From positions 1 through 64,000 of the forward strand of contig JAHBYZ010000013.1 of NCBI GenBank assembly GCA_019635695.1: DNA of 64,000 nucleotides. Direction: 5' to 3'. This stretch comes from Rhizobiaceae bacterium. GTDB lineage: Bacteria > Pseudomonadota > Alphaproteobacteria > Rhizobiales > Rhizobiaceae. Both the position numbers and the translations under genes were made by a program. Below the pieces are notes generated by a model, which had not been told where the DNA came from, ran no database searches, and saw nothing but the letters and a program-made list of their open reading frames with translations. This document shows positions 36,299-43,880 of the stretch, piece after piece (the first letter of the stretch is position 1; each line of letters opens with the position of its first letter).

Positions 36299-38890
36299 AT
36301 GAAATCCCACGTCAAAGCGGTTGTCATCGGCGGCGGCGTCGTCGGCTGCTCGGTGCTTTTCCACCTCGCCCGCGCCGGTTGGACCGACGTGCTGTTGATC
36401 GAGCGCTCGGAACTCACGTCGGGCTCGTCGTGGCATGCGGCGGGCGGCTTCCACACGCTGAACGGCGACCCCAACGTCGCCAAGCTGCAGGCCTACACCG
36501 TCAGCCTCTACAAGGAGCTCGAGGAACTCTCCGGCCAGTCCTGCTCGCTGCACCTGACGGGCGGCGTGATGCTCGCCGACAGTCCCGAGCGCATGGACTT
36601 CCTGCGCAACGCCCACGCCAAGGGCCGCTATCTCGGCATGGACACCGAGCTGATCACGCCTTCCGAGGCGAAGGCGATGTTCCCCTTGATGGACGAGCGC
36701 CATTTTGTCGGCGCGATGTGGGATCCGGTCGAGGGCCACCTCGATCCCTCCGGCACCACGCACGCCTACGCCAAGGCGGCGCGCAAGCTCGGCGCCGAGA
36801 TCCAGCTGCGCAACCGCGTCGTCGAGCTGACGCAGGAGCCCGACGGCACCTGGAACGTCGTCACCGAGAAGGGCGCGGTGAAGGCCGAGCACGTGGTCAA
36901 CTGCGGCGGTCTGTGGGCGCGCGAAGTAGGCCGCATGGTCGGGCTCGAACTGCCGGTGCTGGCCATGGAGCACATGTACCTGCTGACCGAGCCGATGAAG
37001 GAGGTCGAGGAGTTCAACGCCCGCACCGGCCGTGAGATGATCGGCGTGCTCGACTTCAAGGGCGAGATCTACACGCGCCAGGAGCGCAACGGCATTCTGC
37101 TGGGCACCTACGAGAAGGCTGCCAAGCCGTGGTCGCCGGTCAACACGCCGTGGGACTTCGGCCACGAGCTTCTGCCGCCGGACCTCGACCGCATCGCGCC
37201 CTCGCTGGAGGTCGGCTTTCGCCACTTCCCCGGCATCGAGAAGGCCGGCATCAAGCAGGTTATCAACGGCCCCTTCACCTTCGCGCCCGACGGCAACCCG
37301 CTCGTCGGCCCTGTGCAGGGCCTGACCAACTACTGGGTGGCCTGCGCCGTCATGGCCGGCTTCAGCCAGGGCGGAGGTGTCGGCCTGGCGCTCTCCAACT
37401 GGATGGTCAATGGTGACCCGGGCGCCGATGTGTGGGGCATGGATGTCTCGCGCTTTGGCGAGTGGGCAAGCCTGCGCTACACCAACGCCAAGGTGCGCGA
37501 AAACTATTCGCGCCGCTTCTCGATCCGTTTCCCGAACGAGGAACTGCCAGCGGCCCGGCCTGCCCAGACCACGCCGCTCTACGACACGATGGCGGCTCAA
37601 AACGCCGTCATGGGCGACAGCTGGGGACTGGAAACGCCCCTCTGGTTCGCGCCGAAGGGTGCCGAGCCCAAGGACATCGTCTCCTTCCACCGCTCCAACG
37701 ATTTCGAGCATGTCGGCAACGAAGTGCGCGCCACCCGCGAACGCGTCGGCGTCACTGAGATCGCCAACTTCGCCAAGTATGAGGTGACCGGTCCGGGCGC
37801 CGAGGCCTGGCTCAACCGCATCCTCACCAACCGCATGCCCAAGCAGGGCCGCATCGTTCTGTCCCCGATGCTGAATGAGTTCGGCAAGCTGATCGGGGAT
37901 TTCACCGTCGCGCGCGCGGGCGAAGAGCGGTTCCTGATCTGGGGCTCGTCCGCCGCGCAGAAATACCACATGCGCTGGTTCGAGAAGCATCTTCCCGGGG
38001 ACGGTTCGGCCCGCATTCACCGCTTCGACCAGACTCTGGTCGGTCTCTCCATCGCCGGCCCCAAGTCTCAGGCGCTGCTGGCGAAGCTTGTCGACGAAGA
38101 CGTCTCGTCGAAGGCCTTCCGTTTCATGGACTTCCGCGAGATGGCCGTCGGCGGCGCACCGTGTCTGGTGAACCGCATCACCTACACCGGAGACCTCGGC
38201 TACGAGATCTGGATGCAGCCTGCCTACCAGCGCAAGGTCTACGCGGCGATCAAGGAAGCCGGCGCGGAGTTCGGAATCGTCGATTTCGGCATGCGCGCGC
38301 TTTTGTCGATGCGCCTCGAAAAGAATTTCCCCACCTGGTACCGCGAACTACGCCCGATCTACGGTCCCTACGAGGGCGACATGGACCGCTTCATCAAGCT
38401 GGAGAAGAACGACTTCATCGGCTGCGAGGCGGCCGCGGCGGAACATGCGGCGATGAAGGCCGGCGGCAAGGGCAAGCTGAAGCGCGTCTCCTTCGTCATC
38501 GAAGCGGAAGACGCCGACGTCATGGGCGACGAGCCGATCTGGGCGAAGGTCAGCCGCGACTTCGGCACCGTCGCGCCGGCCCACGGCTTCGGACAGGCCC
38601 GTTTCGGCGACGCCGGCAAGCCCGCGCGCGGCGACAGCGCTGCCGAAAAGGGCACGACGTCCGCGCTCCTGGGCACCGTCGACGGCGACTGGCGCGTCGT
38701 CGGCTGGGTGACGTCGGGCGGCTATGCCCACTATGTCAAGAAGTCGATGGCGCAGGGATACGTGCCGGCCGAACTCGCGGGCGAAGCCGGCGCTGGCTTC
38801 TTCGAGATCGAGGTGCTCGGCCGCCGCCGCAAGGCCCGCATCAACGCCGAGCCGCTGTTCGATCCGGCGGGCGACAAGATGCGCAACTAG
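36299..38890 (+). CDS. Dimethylglycine/sarcosine dehydrogenase-type flavoprotein with folate domain
   Basis: Large FAD protein of 863 residues. Order: DAO oxidase domain (about 5-400; GGGVVG, then SGSSWHAAGG with His46, the likely covalent FAD site), FAO_M linker, GcvT-like folate domain (about 440-740) and its C-terminal barrel. Matches dimethylglycine/sarcosine dehydrogenases, which pass the methylene unit to tetrahydrofolate. Substrate choice between dimethylglycine, sarcosine and another N-methyl amino acid is not resolved. Third gene of the MttB/RidA operon, which argues for dimethylglycine. Confidence 0.88.
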   Translation: MKSHVKAVVIGGGVVGCSVLFHLARAGWTDVLLIERSELTSGSSWHAAGGFHTLNGDPNVAKLQAYTVSLYKELEELSGQSCSLHLTGGVMLADSPERMDFLRNAHAKGRYLGMDTELITPSEAKAMFPLMDERHFVGAMWDPVEGHLDPSGTTHAYAKAARKLGAEIQLRNRVVELTQEPDGTWNVVTEKGAVKAEHVVNCGGLWAREVGRMVGLELPVLAMEHMYLLTEPMKEVEEFNARTGREMIGVLDFKGEIYTRQERNGILLGTYEKAAKPWSPVNTPWDFGHELLPPDLDRIAPSLEVGFRHFPGIEKAGIKQVINGPFTFAPDGNPLVGPVQGLTNYWVACAVMAGFSQGGGVGLALSNWMVNGDPGADVWGMDVSRFGEWASLRYTNAKVRENYSRRFSIRFPNEELPAARPAQTTPLYDTMAAQNAVMGDSWGLETPLWFAPKGAEPKDIVSFHRSNDFEHVGNEVRATRERVGVTEIANFAKYEVTGPGAEAWLNRILTNRMPKQGRIVLSPMLNEFGKLIGDFTVARAGEERFLIWGSSAAQKYHMRWFEKHLPGDGSARIHRFDQTLVGLSIAGPKSQALLAKLVDEDVSSKAFRFMDFREMAVGGAPCLVNRITYTGDLGYEIWMQPAYQRKVYAAIKEAGAEFGIVDFGMRALLSMRLEKNFPTWYRELRPIYGPYEGDMDRFIKLEKNDFIGCEAAAAEHAAMKAGGKGKLKRVSFVIEAEDADVMGDEPIWAKVSRDFGTVAPAHGFGQARFGDAGKPARGDSAAEKGTTSALLGTVDGDWRVVGWVTSGGYAHYVKKSMAQGYVPAELAGEAGAGFFEIEVLGRRRKARINAEPLFDPAGDKMRN

Positions 38891-38897
38891 GACCGCC

Positions 38898-38926
38898 GGG
38901 AACGCAGCGCCGCGACAGGCGTTCCC
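38898..38926. terminator. Hairpin after dimethylglycine dehydrogenase-type gene
   Basis: Perfect 8-bp arms GGGAACGC/GCGTTCCC around a 13-base loop, right after the stop at 38890. No T run follows, so it may be a processing or partial termination site. A second small inverted repeat, CCCGAAACGGG, overlaps its right edge. Confidence 0.35.
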
Positions 38927-38958
38927 GAAACGGGGCGTTGCAGCAGAGGAGGCGCTTC

Positions 38959-39096
38959 ATGGGCCTCGGCATCGCAATTGGAATCGGCGTCGGCGCTGCG
39001 ATCGGCGTCGCGATGGACAATCTGCCGATCGGCATTGCCATTGGCATCGCGATAGGCGCCGCTGGCGGCTGGTACGTGGACAGGCGCCGCGTTTGA
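38959..39096 (+). CDS. Small glycine-zipper membrane protein
   Basis: A 45-residue protein, almost entirely of GIxIGxGVGAAIG-type repeats, with a Trp-Tyr-Val-Asp-Arg3 end. The GxxxG pattern gives two glycine-zipper helices likely to pair in the membrane. AGAGGAGG is eight bases upstream of the ATG. Function unknown. It follows the dimethylglycine dehydrogenase-type gene. Confidence 0.6.
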   Translation: MGLGIAIGIGVGAAIGVAMDNLPIGIAIGIAIGAAGGWYVDRRRV

Positions 39097-39099
39097 GCT

Positions 39100-39795
39100 T
39101 CAGGGCGGCGGCAGTTCCACAAGCGTCTGCGCCAGCAGTGTCACAGCCGCGTCGTCCGTGTCGCGTGAAGTGATGAACGGCAAGCCGAGGCGCATGCTCG
39201 TCCAGCCGACAACCGACAGCTTCCGTGCCGTCGGCTCGTAGAGCTTGGCCAGATGCCACGTCTTGCAGTCGATGGCTGCGACATCCGCCCTGCCGTCGGC
39301 AACTGCTGCTATCGAAGCACGATGGCCACCTGTTTCCACCATCTGCGAAAAGACTGAAAGCGCTTCGCCTGCTGCTTCCATATCTGCCTTCAGGCCGAGA
39401 TAGCCAGAACGCGAATCGGTGCTGTTGAATGCAAAGCGGAAACCGCGCAGCCGGTCGATGGGCAGGCCGCTGCCGCGTGGAGCTTCGGCCCGCATGACCA
39501 CGGCACTGGAATAATACGCCCCCTCTCCGCCCTCGAACGCCGAATAGTCCGGTTGACCCACAACCCGCACAGACGCGGCCAGCCCGAGTTCCATCGGCCC
39601 CCAGCAGGTCTGCGACAGCAGCAGGTTCGGATCGCGCCACAGCGCCTGCAGGTCGGTGCGCTCCCGCGCAAGTCTTTCCGGGGCATATAATCCGGTTGCC
39701 CGCAGACGGTCGCGGATTGTTGCCCATGCCGCGTCGTTTCCGGCCTGCAACTCCGGCCAGTCATACATCGGCAGCGCGGCGACCAGAGCGCTCAT
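39100..39795 (-). CDS. PhnD-like phosphate/phosphonate-type binding protein without signal peptide
   Basis: A 231-residue protein of the PhnD/phosphonate-binding fold. Residues about 60-200 carry LLSQTCWGPMELGL, RGFRFAFNSTDSRSGYLGLK and the hinge pattern of the type-2 periplasmic binding fold, but there is no signal peptide from the Met at 39793-39795. Either the start is elsewhere or it is a cytoplasmic sensor-like protein. It follows the desaturase-type gene by 37 bases on the same strand. The true ligand is unknown. Confidence 0.7.
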   Translation of the reverse strand: MSALVAALPMYDWPELQAGNDAAWATIRDRLRATGLYAPERLARERTDLQALWRDPNLLLSQTCWGPMELGLAASVRVVGQPDYSAFEGGEGAYYSSAVVMRAEAPRGSGLPIDRLRGFRFAFNSTDSRSGYLGLKADMEAAGEALSVFSQMVETGGHRASIAAVADGRADVAAIDCKTWHLAKLYEPTARKLSVVGWTSMRLGLPFITSRDTDDAAVTLLAQTLVELPPP

Positions 39796-39832
39796 CCCGT
39801 CATCAGGCCTTCCTGGCCGAAATTGACAAGCC

Positions 39833-40843
39833 CTATTCGTCCGCCGGCTTGGCCGGCACTGGCGCAGCGCCAAGGCCGGCAACATTGCGCGCCCGCACCC
39901 GTGGCCGGAAGGCGCGGCCGGCTTCCGGCGCTCGGCGCAGCGCCGGGTGTACCACCGGCTCTTTCGCGCGGAACGCGAACTCCTTCAGCAGCGCGAAATA
40001 GCCGGGATAAACATAGTTGCCGCTCATCGCGGCCCATTCGGCACGCCGCTCGCGAAACAGGTTAGGCAGCCGATACCAGGCCACCGTCGGCAGCTTGTGA
40101 TGGACGAGGTGCAGATTGTTGTTGAGGAACAGGAAGGCGAGCGGCGACCGCTCGACGATAATGGTGCGCCCGTCCGGCCGCTCCGACCACTGGTGCTCGG
40201 CGAAGGTGCGCACCGAAAGGATCGACTGCCCGAGATAGGCCGGCACGAGATAGGAGATCATCGGCATGCCGAAGACGAACAGGATGACCGGCACGACGAT
40301 CACCAGCCCGATCGCGTGGTGCAGCCAGGCACGCCGCACGCCGTGGTCGCCGCGCGCGGCCGCTTTCGCCTCGGTCAGGAAGAAGCCGACATCGGTGAGC
40401 GCCGGCCCGATCAGGAAGCGGCCGGTCATCGTATTGTTGAAAGCCAGCACGGCCTTGAACCAGCGCGGGAATTTCTCGTGCTCCCACAGCGCCCGGTAAT
40501 AGCTCTCGGGATCGTCGAACGGGTCGGTCAGCCGCTCGTCGGCATGGTGACGCAGGTGCAGCGCCTTGAAGCGGCGGAACGGGTAGACGAGCCCAATAGG
40601 CAGTCCGACCAGCAATTCGTTGACGAGCGCCTTGCGGGTCGGATGGCCGTGACTGGCCTCGTGCATCAGTGACGACTGCAGCGCGATCGCCAAGGTCAGG
40701 ACGACGACGGAAACGAGCGGATATCCGGTCCAGAGCCAGAACCCGGCGGCGAACCACACCGCGTAGCAGGCGGCGATCAGGACCATCGTGGGCCACTCGA
40801 CACGCGCCGGACGCAAATCCTGCGAAACTACCGGATGCTGCAT
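39833..40843 (-). CDS. Membrane fatty acid desaturase-type di-iron enzyme
   Basis: Integral membrane oxygenase of 336 residues of the desaturase/hydroxylase superfamily (COG3239). Three His boxes are visible: HEASHGH (about 72), HLRHH (about 107), HLVHH (about 264), plus AEHQW. Membrane segments flank the boxes. The substrate is unknown. Location in a betaine/sarcosine region suggests a small-molecule hydroxylase or N-dealkylase as an alternative to a lipid desaturase, but this is inference. Divergent from the XRE regulator. Confidence 0.8.
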   Translation of the reverse strand: MQHPVVSQDLRPARVEWPTMVLIAACYAVWFAAGFWLWTGYPLVSVVVLTLAIALQSSLMHEASHGHPTRKALVNELLVGLPIGLVYPFRRFKALHLRHHADERLTDPFDDPESYYRALWEHEKFPRWFKAVLAFNNTMTGRFLIGPALTDVGFFLTEAKAAARGDHGVRRAWLHHAIGLVIVVPVILFVFGMPMISYLVPAYLGQSILSVRTFAEHQWSERPDGRTIIVERSPLAFLFLNNNLHLVHHKLPTVAWYRLPNLFRERRAEWAAMSGNYVYPGYFALLKEFAFRAKEPVVHPALRRAPEAGRAFRPRVRARNVAGLGAAPVPAKPADE

Positions 40844-40979
40844 GCTTCTCGACCAAGCCGGGCGGGCCAAGCCCTGCGGCAAGTCGGCCGGCGCCCCTCG
40901 CGCCGGCCGGCCCCGCGCCCGAATCCTGACACAACGGTGTCAGCAGCCGGCTTCAGCCGCAAGGCGACAACGCGCACCG

Positions 40980-41030
40980 AATGTTGATTGTGTGACGCAA
41001 ATCTTGCGCCTGTTGTGTAAAGTCAACATT
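40980..41030. promoter_or_regulatory. Inverted repeats between desaturase and XRE regulator
   Basis: AATGTTGA (40980-40987) and TCAACATT (41023-41030) are perfect complements, 35 bases apart. Between them lies GCAA-3-TTGC (40997-41007). The pattern sits upstream of the XRE gene and suggests an autoregulatory site, possibly with looping. Confidence 0.4.
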
Positions 41031-41067
41031 GTAGATTCTCGCGCGGTCGTGAAGCGGAGGACTTGCG

Positions 41068-41907
41068 ATGGACAAACGAAAGCTGGCGGGCCTTTTCCGG
41101 GAGCGTCTTGCACTGCTGCTTGCTCGTTCCGCAACCAATCGTTCCGCCTTCGCCGAGGCCGTCGGTATCGACCGCTCGGCACTGACCCAACTGCTCTCCG
41201 GCGAGACGACGCGCCTGCCGCGCGCCGAGACGCTGCTGTCAATCGCCGCCGAGCACAAGGTCTCGCTCGACTGGCTGCTCGGCCTTTCCCACGACGAGGG
41301 GCTGGGCGGCGAGATCAGGGAGAGCCTGGAGATCGAGGAGGGTGACGGCGCCTTCGACCGCACGCTGCTGGCGCAATGGCACGCCGAGGCGGCCGGCGCC
41401 AAGATCCGCTACGTGCCGGCCGGCATTCCCGATCTGCTGCGCAGCGACGAACTGATCGACTACGAGGCCGGCATCACGCGCCGCGATCCCGAAATCCAGA
41501 TCGACGAGACGCGCTACCGCCTCGACTACAACCGCCGCCCGGAGACCGACATGGAGGTGTGCATGGCGGAGCACACGCTGGCGATCTTCGCCGAGGGTCG
41601 CGGCGTCTGGTCCGGTCTGCCGGGCGCGGCGCGCAAGCGCCAGCTCGAACACATGGCGCGGCTGATGGACGACCTCTACCCCACCTTCCGCCTCTATCTG
41701 TACGACGGCCGCCGCCGCTATTCGGTGCCCTATACCGTATTCGGCTCGCTGCGCGCGGCCATCTATGTCGGGGACATGTACCTGGTGCTGAACGCGCCCG
41801 GGCCGGTGCAGAAGCTGACGCGCCACTTCGACAACCTTATCCGCGCCGCCAAGGTCAACGCCCACGAGACAGCAGCCCATGCGCTGCGGCTTGCGGCCGA
41901 CTTGTAG
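41068..41907 (+). CDS. XRE family transcriptional regulator
   Basis: A 279-residue regulator with an N-terminal XRE helix-turn-helix (about 5-70; AFAEAVGIDRSALTQLLSGET) and a C-terminal domain of about 200 residues without a recognised ligand family. It is divergent from the desaturase-type/PhnD-like operon and precedes the methionine/betaine methyltransferase gene on the same strand. Its likely target is the desaturase operon; a wider role in methylamine metabolism is speculation. Confidence 0.85.
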   Translation: MDKRKLAGLFRERLALLLARSATNRSAFAEAVGIDRSALTQLLSGETTRLPRAETLLSIAAEHKVSLDWLLGLSHDEGLGGEIRESLEIEEGDGAFDRTLLAQWHAEAAGAKIRYVPAGIPDLLRSDELIDYEAGITRRDPEIQIDETRYRLDYNRRPETDMEVCMAEHTLAIFAEGRGVWSGLPGAARKRQLEHMARLMDDLYPTFRLYLYDGRRRYSVPYTVFGSLRAAIYVGDMYLVLNAPGPVQKLTRHFDNLIRAAKVNAHETAAHALRLAADL

Positions 41908-41949
41908 AAAACGATGCCGCCGCGACCGCGTCTTTCGCCGCGCAAAAAC

Positions 41950-41997
41950 TTGACGCCGGCCTCGATAACCATATAAAGAAGTCTTTATATCGTTATC
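41950..41997 (+). promoter_or_regulatory. Promoter with 34-bp palindromic operator upstream of homocysteine methyltransferase
   Basis: -35 TTGACG (41950-41955) and -10 TATAAA (41972-41977) with a 16-base spacer. The -10 lies within a palindrome (41964-41997) with arms GATAACCATATAAAGA and TCTTTATATCGTTATC around AG, one mismatched pair only. Core ATATAAAGAAGTCTTTATAT. The same sequence, 28 of 29 bases, precedes the pterin methyltransferase at 60093. This resembles, from memory, SahR-type methionine-cycle operators of alphaproteobacteria. Repression by blocking the -10 is likely. Confidence 0.8.
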
Positions 41998-42030
41998 TCA
42001 GTGTCCACCCTTGCGGATCACGGTGTCGCC

Positions 42031-43047
42031 ATGTCGAACCGCCTAGAAACCCTTCTCGCTCGCAAGCAGTACCTGCTCGCTGACGGAGCCACGGGCACGA
42101 ACCTGTTCTCGATGGGCCTCGCCTCGGGCGAGGCGCCGGAGCTGTGGAATGCCGCCGAGCCGGAGCGCGTGGTCGCGCTGCATAAGGGTTTCGTCGATGC
42201 CGGCGCCGACATCATCCTCACCAATTCCTTCGGCGGCACGCGTCACCGGCTGAAACTGCACGAGGCGCAGGGTCGCGTCTTCGAGCTCAACAAGCTCGCC
42301 GCCGAGATCGCCCGCAAGGTCGCCGACGCCAGCGGCCGCGAGATCGTGGTCGCCGGGTCGGTCGGTCCGACCGGCGAGCTGCTGGTGCCGCTCGGCGCGC
42401 TGACCTACGAGGAGGCCGTCGAGGCCTTCGCCGAGCAGATCGAGGGGCTCAAGGCCGGCGGCGCCGATGTCGCCTGGATCGAGACCATGTCGTCGCCCGA
42501 CGAGATACGCGCCGCGGCCGAGGCGGCTGCCCGCGTCGGCATGCCCTACACCTTCACCGCGTCGTTCGACACCGCCGGCCGCACCATGATGGGGCTGGCG
42601 CCGAACGCCATTCACGGCGTGACCGAAGGTCTGCCCGCCGCGCCGATTGCCGTGGGCGCCAATTGCGGCGTCGGCGCTTCCGACATCCTCGCCTCGCTGC
42701 TGGACATGAGCGAAGCCGGCCCGGATGCGACCATCATCGTCAAGGGTAACTGCGGCATTCCCGAATTCCGCGGCTCGGAGATCCACTATTCGGGTACGCC
42801 GGAGCTGATGTCCGACTATGTGCGGCTGGCCATCGACGGCGGCGCGCGCATCATCGGCGGTTGCTGTGGCACGTCCTTCGCGCATCTCAAGGCCATGCGC
42901 GTGGCGCTGGACGCACACACGAAGGGTCCGCGCCCGAATGTCAGCGACATCGTCTCTCGCATCGGGCCGCTGCGCAACAAGCTGGCGGCCGAAAGCGGTG
43001 TGCAGGACAACGCCCCGCGCCGCGAGCGCCGCCGCGCCCGGGCCTGA
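42031..43047 (+). CDS. Homocysteine S-methyltransferase (betaine-homocysteine type)
   Basis: Zinc-dependent methyltransferase of 338 residues with a TIM barrel. Zn ligands are Cys in GANCGVG (about 212) and the pair in GGCCGTS (about 277). This domain transfers a methyl group to homocysteine, giving methionine. As a free protein it could use betaine directly or, paired with a separate corrinoid protein and pterin-binding partner, act as the homocysteine part of a split methionine synthase. The C terminus ends in a short Arg-rich tail (APRRERRRARA). I use the ATG at 42031 because the GTG at 42001 would lie almost inside the operator. Confidence 0.88.
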   Translation: MSNRLETLLARKQYLLADGATGTNLFSMGLASGEAPELWNAAEPERVVALHKGFVDAGADIILTNSFGGTRHRLKLHEAQGRVFELNKLAAEIARKVADASGREIVVAGSVGPTGELLVPLGALTYEEAVEAFAEQIEGLKAGGADVAWIETMSSPDEIRAAAEAAARVGMPYTFTASFDTAGRTMMGLAPNAIHGVTEGLPAAPIAVGANCGVGASDILASLLDMSEAGPDATIIVKGNCGIPEFRGSEIHYSGTPELMSDYVRLAIDGGARIIGGCCGTSFAHLKAMRVALDAHTKGPRPNVSDIVSRIGPLRNKLAAESGVQDNAPRRERRRARA

Positions 43048-43067
43048 GCCCGGACGCAGCTTCTCCC

Positions 43068-43691
43068 TTACAGGTCTTCGAGTTCGCGCCGCGCCTTGCG
43101 GATGATGTCGCGCGCCTTTTCTGCCTGCTCGGCGTTCCAGCCGCCGCGGCGCAGCCGCGACTTGACCGCGAAGGCGAAGGCCCGGAACTCGTCGCCGAGA
43201 GCCACGCCGCCCATGTGGTCGGAGACATGGCCGATCTGAGCGTTGATGCGCTCCAGTTCAGCGCGGTTCTCGTCCAGATAGGCCTTGCCCTGCTCGGTGA
43301 TCGCAAAGAGCCGCTTGTTGCCGTCGGCGGTCGAGGACACGAGGTCCGCCTCCTCCAGCATCTGCAGCATCGGATAGATCGCGCCGGGGCTCGGGCTGTA
43401 GGCGCCCTGGAACTTCGCTTCCAGCGCCTTGATGATGTCGTAGCCGTGGCGCGGCTCTTCGGCGATCAGGCCGAGAACCACGAGCCGCAGCGCGCCGGCG
43501 TCGAACATGCGCCTGCCCCTGCCGCCACCGAAAGGTCCGCCGCCGAATGGGCCGCCCCCCATCGGTCCGCGACCGCCGCGCCCGAACGGGCCGCGGCCGT
43601 AGCCGCCGCCGTCGCCGCGGTCGGGACCGCCGAACTGCCAGCCATGCGGGCCATGACCATGCGGATGATTGAAATGATGTCTTCCGTGCAT
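43068..43691 (-). CDS. PadR family transcriptional regulator with His/Gly-rich N terminus
   Basis: A 207-residue PadR-type regulator. Residues 1-60 are His- and Gly-rich (HGRHHFNHPHGHGPHG, then GGGPFGGG repeats), followed by the PadR winged helix (about 62-140; GALRLVVLGLIAEEPRHGYDI, SPSPGAIYPML) and a helical C-terminal part. The His-rich head could bind metal, so a metal- or redox-linked signal is possible. GGAGGTG precedes the ATG. Operator-like repeats lie just upstream. Confidence 0.88.
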   Translation of the reverse strand: MHGRHHFNHPHGHGPHGWQFGGPDRGDGGGYGRGPFGRGGRGPMGGGPFGGGPFGGGRGRRMFDAGALRLVVLGLIAEEPRHGYDIIKALEAKFQGAYSPSPGAIYPMLQMLEEADLVSSTADGNKRLFAITEQGKAYLDENRAELERINAQIGHVSDHMGGVALGDEFRAFAFAVKSRLRRGGWNAEQAEKARDIIRKARRELEDL

Positions 43692-43706
43692 TTGCACCTC
43701 CAAAGT

Positions 43707-43747
43707 TATATCGTGCAAACGCTATATCGTACTAAAGATATATCTTT
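43707..43747. promoter_or_regulatory. PadR-type operator repeats
   Basis: TATATCGT at 43707-43714 and again at 43723-43730 (16 bases apart), followed by the perfect 14-base palindrome AAAGATATATCTTT (43734-43747). They lie directly upstream of the PadR gene's ribosome-binding site, the usual place for autoregulation. Confidence 0.6.
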
Positions 43748-43776
43748 CAAGAGCCACTCGCGAACGAAATGCGCGG

Positions 43777-43813
43777 TAAAGAAAAAGGCCGGCGGAGTTG
43801 CCTCCGCCGGCCT
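43777..43813 (-). terminator. Terminator of the von Willebrand-A gene
   Basis: Perfect 12-bp arms AGGCCGGCGGAG/CTCCGCCGGCCT around TTGC. On the minus strand a T-rich run (TTTTCTTTA) follows, about 70 bases past the stop of the gene ending at 43881. Confidence 0.8.
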
Positions 43814-43880
43814 GCCTCACCCGCCCAGGGTGTACGGGGCGTGCGGGGAGCCAAGAACCCGCCTCGCCCCGCCATTGCCG

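Noticed and set aside
36257..38020. 587-codon minus-strand frame over the dimethylglycine dehydrogenase-type gene
   Set aside because: Shadow frame of a clear flavoprotein gene; the protein has no domain and a Leu/Ala/Arg-biased composition.
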